From Arsukibacterium sp. (lineage in GTDB: Bacteria > Pseudomonadota > Gammaproteobacteria > Enterobacterales > Alteromonadaceae), in the NCBI RefSeq assembly GCF_018402695.1, contig NZ_JAGYIM010000016.1:62001-126000 (forward strand): a stretch of 64,000 nt of DNA, written 5' to 3'. The notes below the pieces were generated by a model that was not told where the DNA came from, ran no database searches, and saw only the letters and a program-made list of their open reading frames with translations. Both the position numbers and the translations under genes were made by a program. Shown piece by piece: positions 44,714 to 54,176 of this stretch. The first letter of the stretch is position 1, and each line of letters opens with the position of its first letter.

Positions 44714-45742
44714 TTATTTTGTGCCAGGCTTTTCTGTCGCGAGTGCCTCCAACAACGCCTGATGGAAACGCTCTGGTGCCTGGATATGGGGCGAATGGCC
44801 TAAGTCGGCGAAGCGGATCAGGTTGGCGTTGGGGATGGCTTTGGCCGCCGCCGGACCGAGTTTGGCGTAGTTGCCTAACGTTGGCTGCAGTTCTTTTGGA
44901 GCTGCATCTTTACCAATGGCGGTATTGTCTTTATCGCCAATCAGCAATATCACAGGCATTTTCAGTTGCGGGAACTCGTAAATGACCGGCTGGCTGTAAA
45001 TCATATCGGCGGTGAGTGCCGAATTCCAGGCTACCTGTTCGCGGCCTTCGCCGCGATACATACCTGCCTGCATTTGTACCCAGGGTTCAAAGTCGTTACG
45101 CCACTGGCCGGCATAATAGGTATTGCGTTGGTAATTGCGAATACCGTCGGCTGAGGTTTTTAATTCGCGCTGGTACCATTCATCTACCGTGCGATAAGGC
45201 ACGCCAACGCTCTTCCAGTCTTCCAGGCCAATAGGGTTCACCATTACCAGCGTTGCTGTTGTATCCGGGTATTGCAGCGCAAAACGGGTAGCCAGCATGC
45301 CGCCCATCGAATGACCCATTACCGCTACCTCGTCAATTTTCAGTTGGTCCAGCAGTGCTTTGGTATTGGCCGCCAGTTGCTGAAAACTGAACTGGTACTG
45401 CTGCGGCTTAGAAGATTTACAAAAGCCAATTTGATCCGGCGCAATCACCCGGTAGCCTGCTGTGGTAAGTGCTTTAATACTGCCCTCCCAGGTGGCGGCA
45501 CAAAAGTTTTTACCATGCATTAATACCATGGTTTTGCCATTAGTCGTATCGGGCGCAGCAGGCACATCTAAATAAGCCATTTCCAGCTGCTGTTGCTGGC
45601 TGTTCAGTGCAAAATGCTGCACCGGATAAGGATAATTAAAGCCTTCCAGACGGGGGCCATATACCGGCTGCTCTGTTGCACCCGGCAAGGTGCTGGTTAG
45701 CAGCAAGGCGGTAAAACTCAATAATAAGATGCAGTTTTTCAA
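44714..45742 (-). CDS. Secreted alpha/beta hydrolase
   Basis: 342 residues with a signal peptide (LLLSFTALLLTSTLPGA). Nucleophile elbow GHSMGGMLA near residue 144, oxyanion region LMHGKNFCAATWEGS, and the late catalytic His in LGHSPHIQAPERF, with Asp in LLIGDKDNTAIG. Substrate unknown. It is monocistronic and ends 180 bases from the HEPN unit. Confidence 0.9.
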   Translation of the reverse strand: MKNCILLLSFTALLLTSTLPGATEQPVYGPRLEGFNYPYPVQHFALNSQQQQLEMAYLDVPAAPDTTNGKTMVLMHGKNFCAATWEGSIKALTTAGYRVIAPDQIGFCKSSKPQQYQFSFQQLAANTKALLDQLKIDEVAVMGHSMGGMLATRFALQYPDTTATLVMVNPIGLEDWKSVGVPYRTVDEWYQRELKTSADGIRNYQRNTYYAGQWRNDFEPWVQMQAGMYRGEGREQVAWNSALTADMIYSQPVIYEFPQLKMPVILLIGDKDNTAIGKDAAPKELQPTLGNYAKLGPAAAKAIPNANLIRFADLGHSPHIQAPERFHQALLEALATEKPGTK

Positions 45743-46062
45743 ACCAAACTCCTGTTATTTAGCTCTGTTTAAACGGGCATACCAGATAGTTACCATAGTT
45801 CAAATTACTGACCTCTTCTGTCAGCAACAGATACAACGCCGATAGTAAGCGGTGAGCTGTTACAAAAGATGTTTATGTCGATGCTGTTGCAATGCCTGAT
45901 GCAGCTTAAATTGAGTGGAATACGCTGAGTATCAGGCCAGGCAACAGTTCTTACAGCACAAAGCGAAAACTAAGAAAAGTGACTAAGGCAAGCAGGAAAA
46001 GTTGAGTTAAACCACCCGGGTATGTTACATAACGGCTATCAAAACTAATACGTATTTTTACC
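45743..46062. other. 320-base intergenic region without gene
   Basis: Divergent promoters for the hydrolase (minus) and yjjX (plus) should lie here. I see no stem-loop, repeat or small gene in it. Confidence 0.4.
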
Positions 46063-46575
46063 ATGTGGAATATTGCTGTCGCCTCGGCCAACCCCGCCAA
46101 AATTAATGCAGTAAAACAGTGCTTTCAAAACAACTTTCCTGAGCAAGCCGTTAAGGTAAGTGGTTTTGCGGTGGCCTCTGGTGTCGCCGAGCAACCGCTA
46201 ACCAGTGCCGAAACCTTACTGGGTGCACAGAACCGCTTACAGGCGCTGAAACTGCAAACCGTGGCCGATTACTATGTGGCAATTGAGGCGGGCCTGGATA
46301 TTGATATGACGTTCGCCTGGATGCTGATAGAACATGATGGCAAGCTCGGCAAAGCCCGTTCGGCCAGTCTGATGTTGCCCCCGGCTGCGCTGCATCTGTT
46401 AGCTGAAGGGATACAGCTGGGCGATGCCATGGACCAGTTATTTGGCACCACCAATATTAAACAAGCGGGTGGTGCTATTGGTTTGCTGACCCATAACCAG
46501 TTAAGCCGGGCCAGCGTCTATCAGCAAGCGCTGACCCTGGCATTAATTCCATTTTTAAACCCACAGCGGTTTTAG
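46063..46575 (+). CDS. yjjX: Inosine/xanthosine triphosphatase
   Basis: 170 residues. MWNIAVASANPAKINAVKQCF is the nucleotide-binding start, and GVAEQPLTSAETLLGAQNR and YYVAIEAGLD follow as in YjjX. It hydrolyses deaminated purine NTPs (ITP, XTP) to keep them out of nucleic acids. The stop overlaps by four bases with the convergent gene. Confidence 0.9.
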   Translation: MWNIAVASANPAKINAVKQCFQNNFPEQAVKVSGFAVASGVAEQPLTSAETLLGAQNRLQALKLQTVADYYVAIEAGLDIDMTFAWMLIEHDGKLGKARSASLMLPPAALHLLAEGIQLGDAMDQLFGTTNIKQAGGAIGLLTHNQLSRASVYQQALTLALIPFLNPQRF

Positions 46576-47441
46576 TTTTTTGCTGGTTCGGGCTGACCAT
46601 GTCCCGCCAGGCGCTGTTTCTCCAGATAGGCATACAGCTGCTCGGTAAAAAAACCGTGCATTAAAAAGCGCTGGCCTAAATTCCAGGGCCCGACTAAATA
46701 ATGCGGATATTTGTTATAGGCCATTTCACGCAGACTACTGTTACCTACCAGATCACCAATCCGGATCGCAATCGACTGATCCAGGTTAAAGCCATTGATA
46801 GCATCACGGTACTCTTCGCGGGTTAGCAATAAGCAGAATAAACACATAAACAGGGCGTGAGCACTTTCAAAATCCAGCCACTGCGTTTTCCTGTCAGTTA
46901 GTTGAAACTGCTCCATCACCACCGGTTGCCAGTGTTGCCAGTTAAGCTCGTTCGCTTTTAATGGCTGCGCCGGGTGATGCCAGCTGCCCAGCTCGCCAAA
47001 TAACCGGAATAACTGCTGATCATGCTCCACAAAACTGGCTTGCTGCATCTCGGCAATGCTTTTGGGATACAGCTGTACCGGGCTGAACTCATTACCCGGA
47101 CTATTGGCGGCCAGAAAATTCAGCACATTTGATTCCGTAGCATAGTGGCGCAGGATCAGTAAGTTGGCTTCCCGGCTGACAAAATGCGTACAGAACCAGC
47201 AAATCAGTTTTTGTAGCGCGTTATGCGCACTAAATTGCGGTAACGGCAGCCGTTTAAAAAACCAAATTAAGTGCAGTAAAATGGCAAAGATAAATTGCAA
47301 TAGTGGCCGCACGCCCCAGCGTAGCGGGTTTTGTAAGTCTTTTAACCATAAATCCAGCGCCGCCTGTTCAATTGGCAGCGAATTATCATTGGCAATCGCT
47401 TTTAAATAGGCGCTGGGCTCTGTTCTTTTGCTAGTAGTCAT
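46572..47441 (-). CDS. Conserved protein of unknown function in the ketosynthase/diiron operon
   Basis: 289 residues. A hydrophobic segment near 45-62 (LLQFIFAILLHLIWFFKRL) suggests membrane attachment; the rest is soluble, with HFVSREANLLILRHY, PKSIAEMQQASFVEHDQQLFR, and WLDFESAHALFMCLFCLLLTREEYRDA. Acid-rich helices with His/Glu would suit another metal protein, but no motif is fixed. I have seen this type beside KAS III-like genes and cannot name it with confidence (possibly DUF6999). Overlaps the diiron gene by 11 bases. Confidence 0.65.
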   Translation of the reverse strand: MTTSKRTEPSAYLKAIANDNSLPIEQAALDLWLKDLQNPLRWGVRPLLQFIFAILLHLIWFFKRLPLPQFSAHNALQKLICWFCTHFVSREANLLILRHYATESNVLNFLAANSPGNEFSPVQLYPKSIAEMQQASFVEHDQQLFRLFGELGSWHHPAQPLKANELNWQHWQPVVMEQFQLTDRKTQWLDFESAHALFMCLFCLLLTREEYRDAINGFNLDQSIAIRIGDLVGNSSLREMAYNKYPHYLVGPWNLGQRFLMHGFFTEQLYAYLEKQRLAGHGQPEPAKN

Positions 47442-48117
47442 TATCTACCTCTTCCAGTTGCAGGCAATACAGCCTGGCGGTAACCCGGGCGGTACGCACT
47501 ATGGCAGTTAACTGGGCCGGGCTTTGACAGAGTCGGTCGAGTAACTGATACAGCTTTTGCAGATGATCATCATCATTGGCGCCGTGGTAGCGCATAAAGC
47601 GGCTGTAGCTGCCATCGCCGCCGGTGGTTTTATCTATTTGCGCGGCCCAGTCACTGGCCATTTTCTGGCCTAAGCCTTCAATAATCCACATCGCGCCAAC
47701 CAAATCGACCGGATTGCTCTGGCTGGCCCGGTACATTAAAAAACCATGTAAGGCTTCAGTGCCAATATTACGCGGCGCACTCTGAATATCTGAAAGCTTG
47801 CCGCCGGCGGCAACATAGTCTTGTTCGAGCATTTCATAGTCGCGGTGCTCTTCCCGGGCGTGGCCAATAATCACTGAACGTACATCGCTGTAGTCGCGGT
47901 CAAAGCTCGACGCGCAGCGGCTGATCCAGCGTGAGCCTTCTATGACCTGCTGGCGCCAGTTTAACAGCAACTGGCAATAGTCAGCTTTGCTGAACTGGCC
48001 ACGCTCCAGCCGTTGTAACAGCGGCACCCGGCCCAGCTGGCGTTCAAAATCAAACCAAACCCGCATCAGCGCCTGTAAACACTGCTGGCCCTGCGGGCTT
48101 AATACTTGCTCTGTCAT
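47431..48117 (-). CDS. Haem-oxygenase-like diiron oxidase/oxygenase (TenA/UndA fold)
   Basis: 228 residues, all helical. Candidate iron ligands: Glu60 (QQVIEGSRW), Glu90 with His91/Asp93 (HAREEHRDYE), Glu147 (WIIEGLGQK), His178 (RYHGA) and Asp184/His185 (DDDHLQKL), the layout of haem-oxygenase-like diiron enzymes such as UndA and BesC. These enzymes cleave or desaturate fatty acyl or amino-acid substrates. It starts the base after the ketosynthase stop. Confidence 0.8.
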   Translation of the reverse strand: MTEQVLSPQGQQCLQALMRVWFDFERQLGRVPLLQRLERGQFSKADYCQLLLNWRQQVIEGSRWISRCASSFDRDYSDVRSVIIGHAREEHRDYEMLEQDYVAAGGKLSDIQSAPRNIGTEALHGFLMYRASQSNPVDLVGAMWIIEGLGQKMASDWAAQIDKTTGGDGSYSRFMRYHGANDDDHLQKLYQLLDRLCQSPAQLTAIVRTARVTARLYCLQLEEVDNDY

Positions 48118-49224
48118 TCAGGCCTCCACCACGGTCAGTTGCATGTAAGCATTATTAAAGCGGCCACTTTCCGGCACCATACATAAAATGGTGTCACCCG
48201 TTTGATAGCGCTGAGTGCGGCGAAACTCGTCCAGCATAATAAAAATTGAGGCACAGCCGGTATTGCCGCGGCTATACAGATTGCTGTACCACTTGTGTTC
48301 GGCAATGCCGACGCCGGCGCGCTGCATCATGTCGAAAATTTTGCCGCGAAAATAATGCGACGAGTAATGACAGAGCACATGGTCAACCTTGCCAGGTTGC
48401 ACCCGGCCTTCGCTGATTAAACGCAAATAGCCATCGACGCCGAGCTTAACGATATTTTCCAGCAGCCGCACATCCTGGCGAATTAGCAGCGCACCGGCGG
48501 CTTCTGCTTGGGCATAAGTGGCATAATCCTGCCAGCTTCGGTGCTGCGGATTATCACTGGGGTAGCCGACACTCATGCACACCGGGTAGGCGTCGGCATG
48601 GGAAAAGCTGCGGATCCAGTCAATCCGGAAACAGTTGCCGCGCGGCTGGGTTTCCAGCAGCAGCGCGCCAGCGCCGTCCGATAGCATCCAGCGTAAAAAT
48701 TCGGCATTAAAATCCAGCTCGCTACCGGCCGCCTCATAGCGGCTGGCTTTAAACAGCCGTGAGGTCAGCTCGCTGGCAACCACTAACGCATTAGGTTGCT
48801 CACCGGCTAACAAGTTGGTAAAAGCCGCTTTAAGCGCCATCATGCTGCTGGAGCAGATACCGTGGCTGCTGTGCAGCTCAATATCACTTAAACCTAATTC
48901 AGCCTGCACCATCGAGCCAAAGCCGGGCAGCACAATATCGCCCTGGCTGGTGGCGGCGCTAAGCATGCTAATTTGCCGCTTACCGAGGAAGCTCTGGCTT
49001 AAGCAATGCTCGGCAGCTTTGGCTGCCATGCCAGCATTCGAAATGGTGGTGTTGTGGTTCGCATCAATGGCGTAGTGGCGGGTTTTAATGCCATTCGATT
49101 GCAAAATGCGCCGTTTTAAGCGGCTGGGTTTGCCACGCACTAACCCTAACAGCGGTTCCATCTGGTCGTTATCAACTGGCGGCCCTGGCAAAAAATGGCC
49201 GCTGCTGGTAATAAACACATTCAT
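48118..49224 (-). CDS. KAS III-like beta-ketosynthase (StlD/DarB type)
   Basis: 368 residues. Catalytic triad seen: Cys124 in GICSSSMMALK, His286 in VLCHYSSHYF and Asn321 in SRGNTGCASI. The N-terminus ITSSGHFLPGPPVDND and overall length fit the StlD/DarB group, which makes dialkylresorcinols and cyclohexanediones, rather than FabH. It overlaps the membrane oxygenase start by four bases (ATGA). First soluble step likely condenses two acyl chains; product unknown. Confidence 0.85.
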   Translation of the reverse strand: MNVFITSSGHFLPGPPVDNDQMEPLLGLVRGKPSRLKRRILQSNGIKTRHYAIDANHNTTISNAGMAAKAAEHCLSQSFLGKRQISMLSAATSQGDIVLPGFGSMVQAELGLSDIELHSSHGICSSSMMALKAAFTNLLAGEQPNALVVASELTSRLFKASRYEAAGSELDFNAEFLRWMLSDGAGALLLETQPRGNCFRIDWIRSFSHADAYPVCMSVGYPSDNPQHRSWQDYATYAQAEAAGALLIRQDVRLLENIVKLGVDGYLRLISEGRVQPGKVDHVLCHYSSHYFRGKIFDMMQRAGVGIAEHKWYSNLYSRGNTGCASIFIMLDEFRRTQRYQTGDTILCMVPESGRFNNAYMQLTVVEA

Positions 49225-49775
49225 ATTTTTACCTGCGGGTGTTTTAAGGCGGTGAATAAACAGCGCAGGTTTTCTTCCAGATAGGGCAGCACACAGACTA
49301 CGGCCATAAAACCCAGGTAATACGGTAAATAACTATCGCCGCCGTGGGCGTAAGGCATGCGCTGCAGGTAAAATTCGCCCTGCCAGTTAAAACTGATAAG
49401 TTTGATAAACACCGGGTAGTTAATGACGATAATAAGCAGCAACATATACATTGGCAGGGTAGCCAGGTAGTTATGGGCATGCATTTCCCAGACGCTGATG
49501 TGGCGTTTGGGTGCCGCATAGTGCACGTCATAGTGAGCGACGGCCTCATGCGCCAGCCAGGCAACAATACAAATTAACATAATCAGTACATTCACTTTAA
49601 ATAACAGGCATAGCAGAATCGGTACCGCCATCTGAATGCCCATTAACGAGTGAATAAGTGATTCTCTAAGGCCTGAAGTGTACTCAATGCGGGTAGCGCG
49701 ATGGCAGCACCAGTCGATAAAACCGGCAATACCCCACAACGGCAAAAACACATACAGCATAAGCTGAATTAACAA
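49221..49775 (-). CDS. His-rich membrane protein, fatty-acid-hydroxylase-like
   Basis: 184 residues with four or more hydrophobic segments. Histidines cluster as D21xxxH25, H42, HEAVAHYDVH (76-85), RH at 91-92 and HAH at 99-101, a layout like membrane diiron desaturases and hydroxylases. The WEMHAHNYLATLPM segment resembles the second box of the sterol desaturase/fatty acid hydroxylase group. First gene of the four-gene operon. Confidence 0.65.
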   Translation of the reverse strand: MLIQLMLYVFLPLWGIAGFIDWCCHRATRIEYTSGLRESLIHSLMGIQMAVPILLCLLFKVNVLIMLICIVAWLAHEAVAHYDVHYAAPKRHISVWEMHAHNYLATLPMYMLLLIIVINYPVFIKLISFNWQGEFYLQRMPYAHGGDSYLPYYLGFMAVVCVLPYLEENLRCLFTALKHPQVKI

Positions 49776-49869
49776 CTGACTGGTTTGCGACCCCGCACTC
49801 CTTTTGCTGGTGGTAGAGGCGGTTACTATATCTTAAGGTTAATAGTTTGTAGATTATTTTCTGGCGCCG

Positions 49870-51186
49870 TTATTGTTTGGAACCTGCCTGCCAGCGGGCC
49901 AGAAAATATAATGCCGTCCCCAGCAGCACAAAGCTCGCGGTAGCCAGGACAGAGGATAAACTAACCTGCAGTGCCAGCCAGACACAGGCTGCAATACCCA
50001 GTAGCGGAATGGTGTAACCCAAGGGCAATATAAAGCTGCTGCTGTTAGCCAGCTTTGGCCGTAGCACCGGCACCGCTGCACAAGTCAGGCCGTATAAGAG
50101 CAAGCGGGATACCACAGTAGCCGCTGCCAACCACAAAAAAGAGCCATACAAGGTTAGCAGTAGCGCCAGTACCCCAAAAAAGACTATGGAATTTGCCGGA
50201 GTTAAAAAGCGCGGTTGCACTGCACCGAACCAGCGCGGCAGGCTGCCATCTTCAGCCAGAGCGAAGCTGGCCCGTGGGGTGGAGAAAATTGCCCCGAGCA
50301 GGTTGGCAGCCACCGATGCAACCACTCCCAGCATCAGTACAACCGCACCGGCCTGGCCATATAAACTGGCGGCCACATCCAGTAGCGGGCTGCTGGAGTT
50401 GGCAATGTCTGGCACCGCCGCGACACTGACCAGCTGAATACCGACGTACAACAGGGTGACCAGTAACAAGCCGAGGAGCAGAGCCCTTGGCATATCCCGT
50501 GCCGGGTTTTTTGCCTCACCCGCCGGCACCACCACCGATTCAAAGCCAACAAAGGCATAAATCAGTAACAAGGTGGCCGCGCCAATATCATAAGGACTGT
50601 TAAATACAGTCGCCGGGTTAAAGGTGGGCAGTAACTGATCGCCTAAATACGCTGAACCGGCTACCACCAGTAACAGCAATACCGCAAATTTAACAAAGGT
50701 AAGTAACGCCAGTGAGCGCATAGCACGTACTGAGCCGATAACATTGACAAACGTCAGACTGGCGACAATCAGGCTTAGCAAGATGGCGCGGTTAAGCCCG
50801 GTGCTGGCGGCTGGCCAGAAATAACCAACGCTGTCGACCAGCAACACCGTATTAGCGGCAAAAGACACTAAACGGGCAATGTAGTACAACCAGCCGGCCT
50901 GAAAGCCAACAAAGGGGCCAAAGGCGGCGGTACTATAGCGTATCGGGCCACCACTGCCACGAAAGTAACTGGCCAGCTCGGCCATGCACAACAGAATAGG
51001 TAAAATCAGCAGCGCACAGAACAAATATATCAGCGGGCTGTATTCGCCGGCTAATTTGGCAGCGCCACCGGGCAAGCCAAAAATGCCGGCGCCAATTAAA
51101 CCATTTACCACCAGCAGCCACAGGCCAAATAGGCCGAGGTGGCGGGGTAATTTATCTTCAGCTGGCAGCGGTTTTGGGTCAGACAT
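49870..51186 (-). CDS. Amino acid permease (APC superfamily)
   Basis: 438 residues with about twelve membrane segments. GLIGAGIFGLPGGAAKLAGE is the substrate-binding start of APC permeases, and FVGFESVVVPAGEAKNPARDMPRAL is the conserved cytoplasmic loop. It resembles the YjeH / APC group. Substrate unknown. Upstream is the soluble GGDEF gene, divergent. Confidence 0.88.
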   Translation of the reverse strand: MSDPKPLPAEDKLPRHLGLFGLWLLVVNGLIGAGIFGLPGGAAKLAGEYSPLIYLFCALLILPILLCMAELASYFRGSGGPIRYSTAAFGPFVGFQAGWLYYIARLVSFAANTVLLVDSVGYFWPAASTGLNRAILLSLIVASLTFVNVIGSVRAMRSLALLTFVKFAVLLLLVVAGSAYLGDQLLPTFNPATVFNSPYDIGAATLLLIYAFVGFESVVVPAGEAKNPARDMPRALLLGLLLVTLLYVGIQLVSVAAVPDIANSSSPLLDVAASLYGQAGAVVLMLGVVASVAANLLGAIFSTPRASFALAEDGSLPRWFGAVQPRFLTPANSIVFFGVLALLLTLYGSFLWLAAATVVSRLLLYGLTCAAVPVLRPKLANSSSFILPLGYTIPLLGIAACVWLALQVSLSSVLATASFVLLGTALYFLARWQAGSKQ

Positions 51187-51383
51187 TACAGTTATCCGTT
51201 AAGGTCAGGGGCTAACTATAAGATGAAACCGGAAATGTTGCATCTTATCCACCTTATGCGCGTTAACGCACAGACCGGGTAACAAATCGTGTTTATAGTT
51301 AACTTATTATCTGCGTTTAGCCTTGCAAACAAGCAAATATAAGTTAATGGCTCGCTGCTGCGGGTTACCTGAAGGAGGATCTT

Positions 51384-52106
51384 ATGAATGAGCCCCGGCA
51401 TCCCAACCCGGAAATATTGCGAAGTTCCGTACTTAAACTGCATTTTGATGCGCAAAGCGCCGAGCTGGTGCGGCTGCGTTGTGAGTTTATATTGCAGCAT
51501 AATATCTGGTATCAGCGGCAGCAACAGATCCTGCGCGATAATCAGGTGTTGTCGGTCGCCCTACTGCATGCCACTGCAATTAACAACAGCACAGTGGCTC
51601 AGCTACAGCAAGTAACCCATGAAAGTCAGTGCGATACGCTAACCCAAACCCTGAACCGCAATATTATGCTGGACCGGATTGAGCAGGCAATCAGTCTGGC
51701 GAAACGTGAGCAACATACGTTTGCCTTGCTATTTATCGATCTGGATAAATTTAAACCCATTAATGATCACTATGGCCATGCTGCCGGTGATGCGATATTG
51801 CAGCAGGTTAGCTGCCGCTTGCAACAGGCAATACGCGACAGTGATGCGCTCAGTCGCCATGGTGGCGATGAATTTCTGTTACTGCTGAACAATATTAAAC
51901 AGCCGCAGGACGCTGAACTGTTTGCGGCGAAAATTGTGCAGCTGCTTGCCCAGCCTTACCAGCTCAGCCATGGCGAGGTAACACTATCTGCCAGTGTTGG
52001 CATTGCCAGGTACCCTGCCGATGCTGAACACGCGCAGGCCCTGATCGCCCACGCCGATGCCGCCATGTATTTGTCGAAACACCAGGGTAACGCAACTGCA
52101 CGCTAG
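51384..52106 (+). CDS. Soluble diguanylate cyclase (GGDEF)
   Basis: 240 residues, no membrane segment. N-terminal helical region (1-80), then a complete GGDEF domain: DTLTQTLNRNIMLDRIEQAI, FIDLDKFKPINDHYGHAAGD, active site GGDEF at 160-164, and inhibition site RDSD at 151-154 at the correct distance. GGAGG is ahead of the ATG. Likely makes c-di-GMP; no sensor domain recognised. Confidence 0.93.
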   Translation: MNEPRHPNPEILRSSVLKLHFDAQSAELVRLRCEFILQHNIWYQRQQQILRDNQVLSVALLHATAINNSTVAQLQQVTHESQCDTLTQTLNRNIMLDRIEQAISLAKREQHTFALLFIDLDKFKPINDHYGHAAGDAILQQVSCRLQQAIRDSDALSRHGGDEFLLLLNNIKQPQDAELFAAKIVQLLAQPYQLSHGEVTLSASVGIARYPADAEHAQALIAHADAAMYLSKHQGNATAR

Positions 52107-52308
52107 GGCTGGGTAAATTCTGGTTTTACTAAACCGGACGCTAAGCGCGCCAGCGCACAGATAAGCTTGCGATATCGCGCCATAGTGGCGCAGGCCGCAC
52201 TATGGTTGCAGCCCAACCAGCAGGAGTTTCAGATGAATACCGCTACCACTACCCAACCGCGATTACTGCCGGTATACCGGCTACCAAAGCAAGCGATGCT
52301 GCGCCAGT

Positions 52309-52653
52309 GTGGCGTTATTGCTTGCTGCCTGTGCTGGTGCACCACCGCCGCCATCAGCGGAATTAGACGCTGCCGAGCGGGCCATTACCAGTGCCGAGCA
52401 GGCGCAGGTTACCCGCTACACCACTACTGAACTGAACACTGCCCGCAACGAACTTGCTGCAGCACGCAGTGCGGTACTTGCCGAAAATATGCCACAGGCT
52501 GCGCGACTGGCTGCGCGGGCCCGGCTAAGTGCCGAGCTGGCAATGACTCAAGCCGAGCTGCTGAAAGCCCAAGCAGTAAATAAGGATATGCAGCAAAGCA
52601 TAGATGCCTTGCAGCAGGAAGCGCAGCGTAACCTGTCAGGAGTAAAACCATGA
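52309..52653 (+). CDS. DUF4398 lipoprotein-like protein (possible frameshift at its start)
   Basis: 115 codons from a GTG at 52309, giving LLLAACAGAPPPP: a lipobox (LAAC) with only seven residues before the Cys, too short for a signal peptide. An ATG at 52233 with ideal AGGAG (52222-52226) lies in another frame and reads MNTATTTQPRLL up to about the same place. One extra base near 52308 would explain both. The rest is helical and Ala-rich (DUF4398). Coupled to the OmpA gene by ATGA. Confidence 0.7.
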   Translation: MALLLAACAGAPPPPSAELDAAERAITSAEQAQVTRYTTTELNTARNELAAARSAVLAENMPQAARLAARARLSAELAMTQAELLKAQAVNKDMQQSIDALQQEAQRNLSGVKP

Positions 52654-53612
52654 ACGGTTTAAAACCTTTTACTAAAAATTTGCTCAGCATAACCCTGGCG
52701 GCAGTGTTTGCGGTTGGTTGTGCCTCAGCCCCGCAAAGCCCGGAAGGTGCAGCTGAGGTTCGCCAGCAACTTACCCGGTTACAAGCCGATCAGCAACTGG
52801 CGGTGCTGGCACCGTTAGCAATTAAAGATGCTGAGCAGGCGGTCAGGCTGGCAGAGCAACCCGATAACGATAGCGAACTTACTGCTCATCGCCTGATAGT
52901 GGCTGAGCGCAAAGTTGTCATTGCCCGGAGCCTGGCGCAAACCCGCCAGCTGGAGTTACAACGGGCTGAGTTAAGCCAGCAACGTGATGATGTGCGCTTA
53001 AACGCCCGCACCCGGGAAGCTGCCAGTGCCCGCGCGGATGCCAGTGCGGCCCGTGAAGATGCTATTGGCGCCCGCAGCGAGGCAGAGCAGGCCAGAGAGC
53101 AGAGTTTACTGGCCGCCGGTCGTGAAGATCAGGCATTAACAGCAGCAGCCCGCGCCCGCGATGAGGCCCGTGTTGCCCGTGGGCAGGCCGACGCTTCAGC
53201 AGCAACTACCGCTGAGTTGCGGGCGCAGATTGCTGAACTGAACGCCAGGCCGACTGATCGTGGGTTGGTTGTCACCCTTGGTGACGTGTTGTTTGATACT
53301 GCTCAGGCCAACCTGAAAGGTGCCAGTAGTGGTCATTTAGCAAAGCTTGCTAAATTCTTAAATGATCATCCGGAGCGCACCGCGTTGATTGAAGGGCATA
53401 CCGACAATGTTGGTTCTGCATCGTCTAACATTTTATTGTCGCAGCGCCGGGCGCAAGCTGTGAAAGCGTTTCTGGTCGCGGAGGGGATTGCCGGCAGCAG
53501 GCTGGATGCTTCAGGTAAAGGGCTGGATATGCCGCTGGCCAGCAATAACACCGCTGACGGTCGAGCGCAAAACCGCCGGGTAGAAGTCGTCATTTCCAAC
53601 CCAGTGCAATAA
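52650..53612 (+). CDS. OmpA-family lipoprotein with DUF4398-like N-terminus
   Basis: 320 residues. Signal peptide with lipobox FAVGC near residue 24. Long Ala/Arg/Glu helical region (30-205), repeating SARADASAAREDAIGARSEAE, and the OmpA peptidoglycan-binding domain: LGDVLFDTAQANL, EGHTDNVGSASSN, LSQRRAQAVKAFLVAEGI and NRRVEVVI. Links the outer membrane to the cell wall. Confidence 0.9.
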   Translation: MNGLKPFTKNLLSITLAAVFAVGCASAPQSPEGAAEVRQQLTRLQADQQLAVLAPLAIKDAEQAVRLAEQPDNDSELTAHRLIVAERKVVIARSLAQTRQLELQRAELSQQRDDVRLNARTREAASARADASAAREDAIGARSEAEQAREQSLLAAGREDQALTAAARARDEARVARGQADASAATTAELRAQIAELNARPTDRGLVVTLGDVLFDTAQANLKGASSGHLAKLAKFLNDHPERTALIEGHTDNVGSASSNILLSQRRAQAVKAFLVAEGIAGSRLDASGKGLDMPLASNNTADGRAQNRRVEVVISNPVQ

Positions 53613-53732
53613 ACCCTGTTTCAGATGACCTGGGGCAGTAGCCGATCGGGCGTATCAACACCACTATACTATACTCAGTATTCCGGTACCGTTGTTCAGG
53701 TCACTTTTTAACCAGTTATTAACGGAGGTATT

Positions 53733-54092
53733 ATGGAACACTTTACCAAACCACACCTTAATCAGAATGCCCTGCGCCGGGGTGTCAAAACGGCTTCTGG
53801 CAGATTACACCGTGCCATCGACGATGCCACCGATGCGGCGGTGCCAGTTTTTAAGAAAATGACTGGCAGAGCGCAGTATACCGCGAACAGAGTGGCAGAA
53901 GGTGCCCATCTTGCAGCGGGGGCCATCTCCCATAAAGGCGAGCAGCTGCATCATTTGCAACAGCAGCTGGTCAGAAGCTCTCGCACCAAGATAAGAAACC
54001 GGCCTTTGCTGGCGGTTGGTATCGCTGTCGCAGGTGGCTTGTTGTTAAGCTGGTGGCTTACTCGCAACAGCAGCCAGCAAGACACTGAGTAA
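53733..54092 (+). CDS. YqjD/ElaB-like (DUF883-type) membrane-anchored protein
   Basis: 119 residues: basic helical N-terminus and a C-terminal membrane helix (RPLLAVGIAVAGGLLLSWWL, 94-113) with a short polar end. This tail-anchored form is typical of stationary-phase ribosome-binding YqjD/ElaB proteins; identity is moderate. GGAGG is ahead of the ATG and an intrinsic terminator follows directly. Confidence 0.65.
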   Translation: MEHFTKPHLNQNALRRGVKTASGRLHRAIDDATDAAVPVFKKMTGRAQYTANRVAEGAHLAAGAISHKGEQLHHLQQQLVRSSRTKIRNRPLLAVGIAVAGGLLLSWWLTRNSSQQDTE

Positions 54093-54103
54093 CAAGGTAA
54101 CAC

Positions 54104-54128
54104 ACCCGCTTCGGCGGGTTTTTTTTTG
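54104..54128 (+). terminator. Intrinsic terminator after the YqjD-like gene
   Basis: ACCCGC at 54104-54109, loop TTCG, GCGGGT at 54114-54119, then eight T residues. Confidence 0.93.
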
Positions 54129-54176
54129 AGCCTCAGGCGCGCCACCACGTTACTTTTTGGCATAAAAAACATTTGC

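Noticed and set aside
52167-52430. Separate plus-strand protein before the DUF4398 gene
   Set aside because: Its good start (52233) leads straight into the DUF4398 lipobox region in the wrong frame; better explained by a frameshift.
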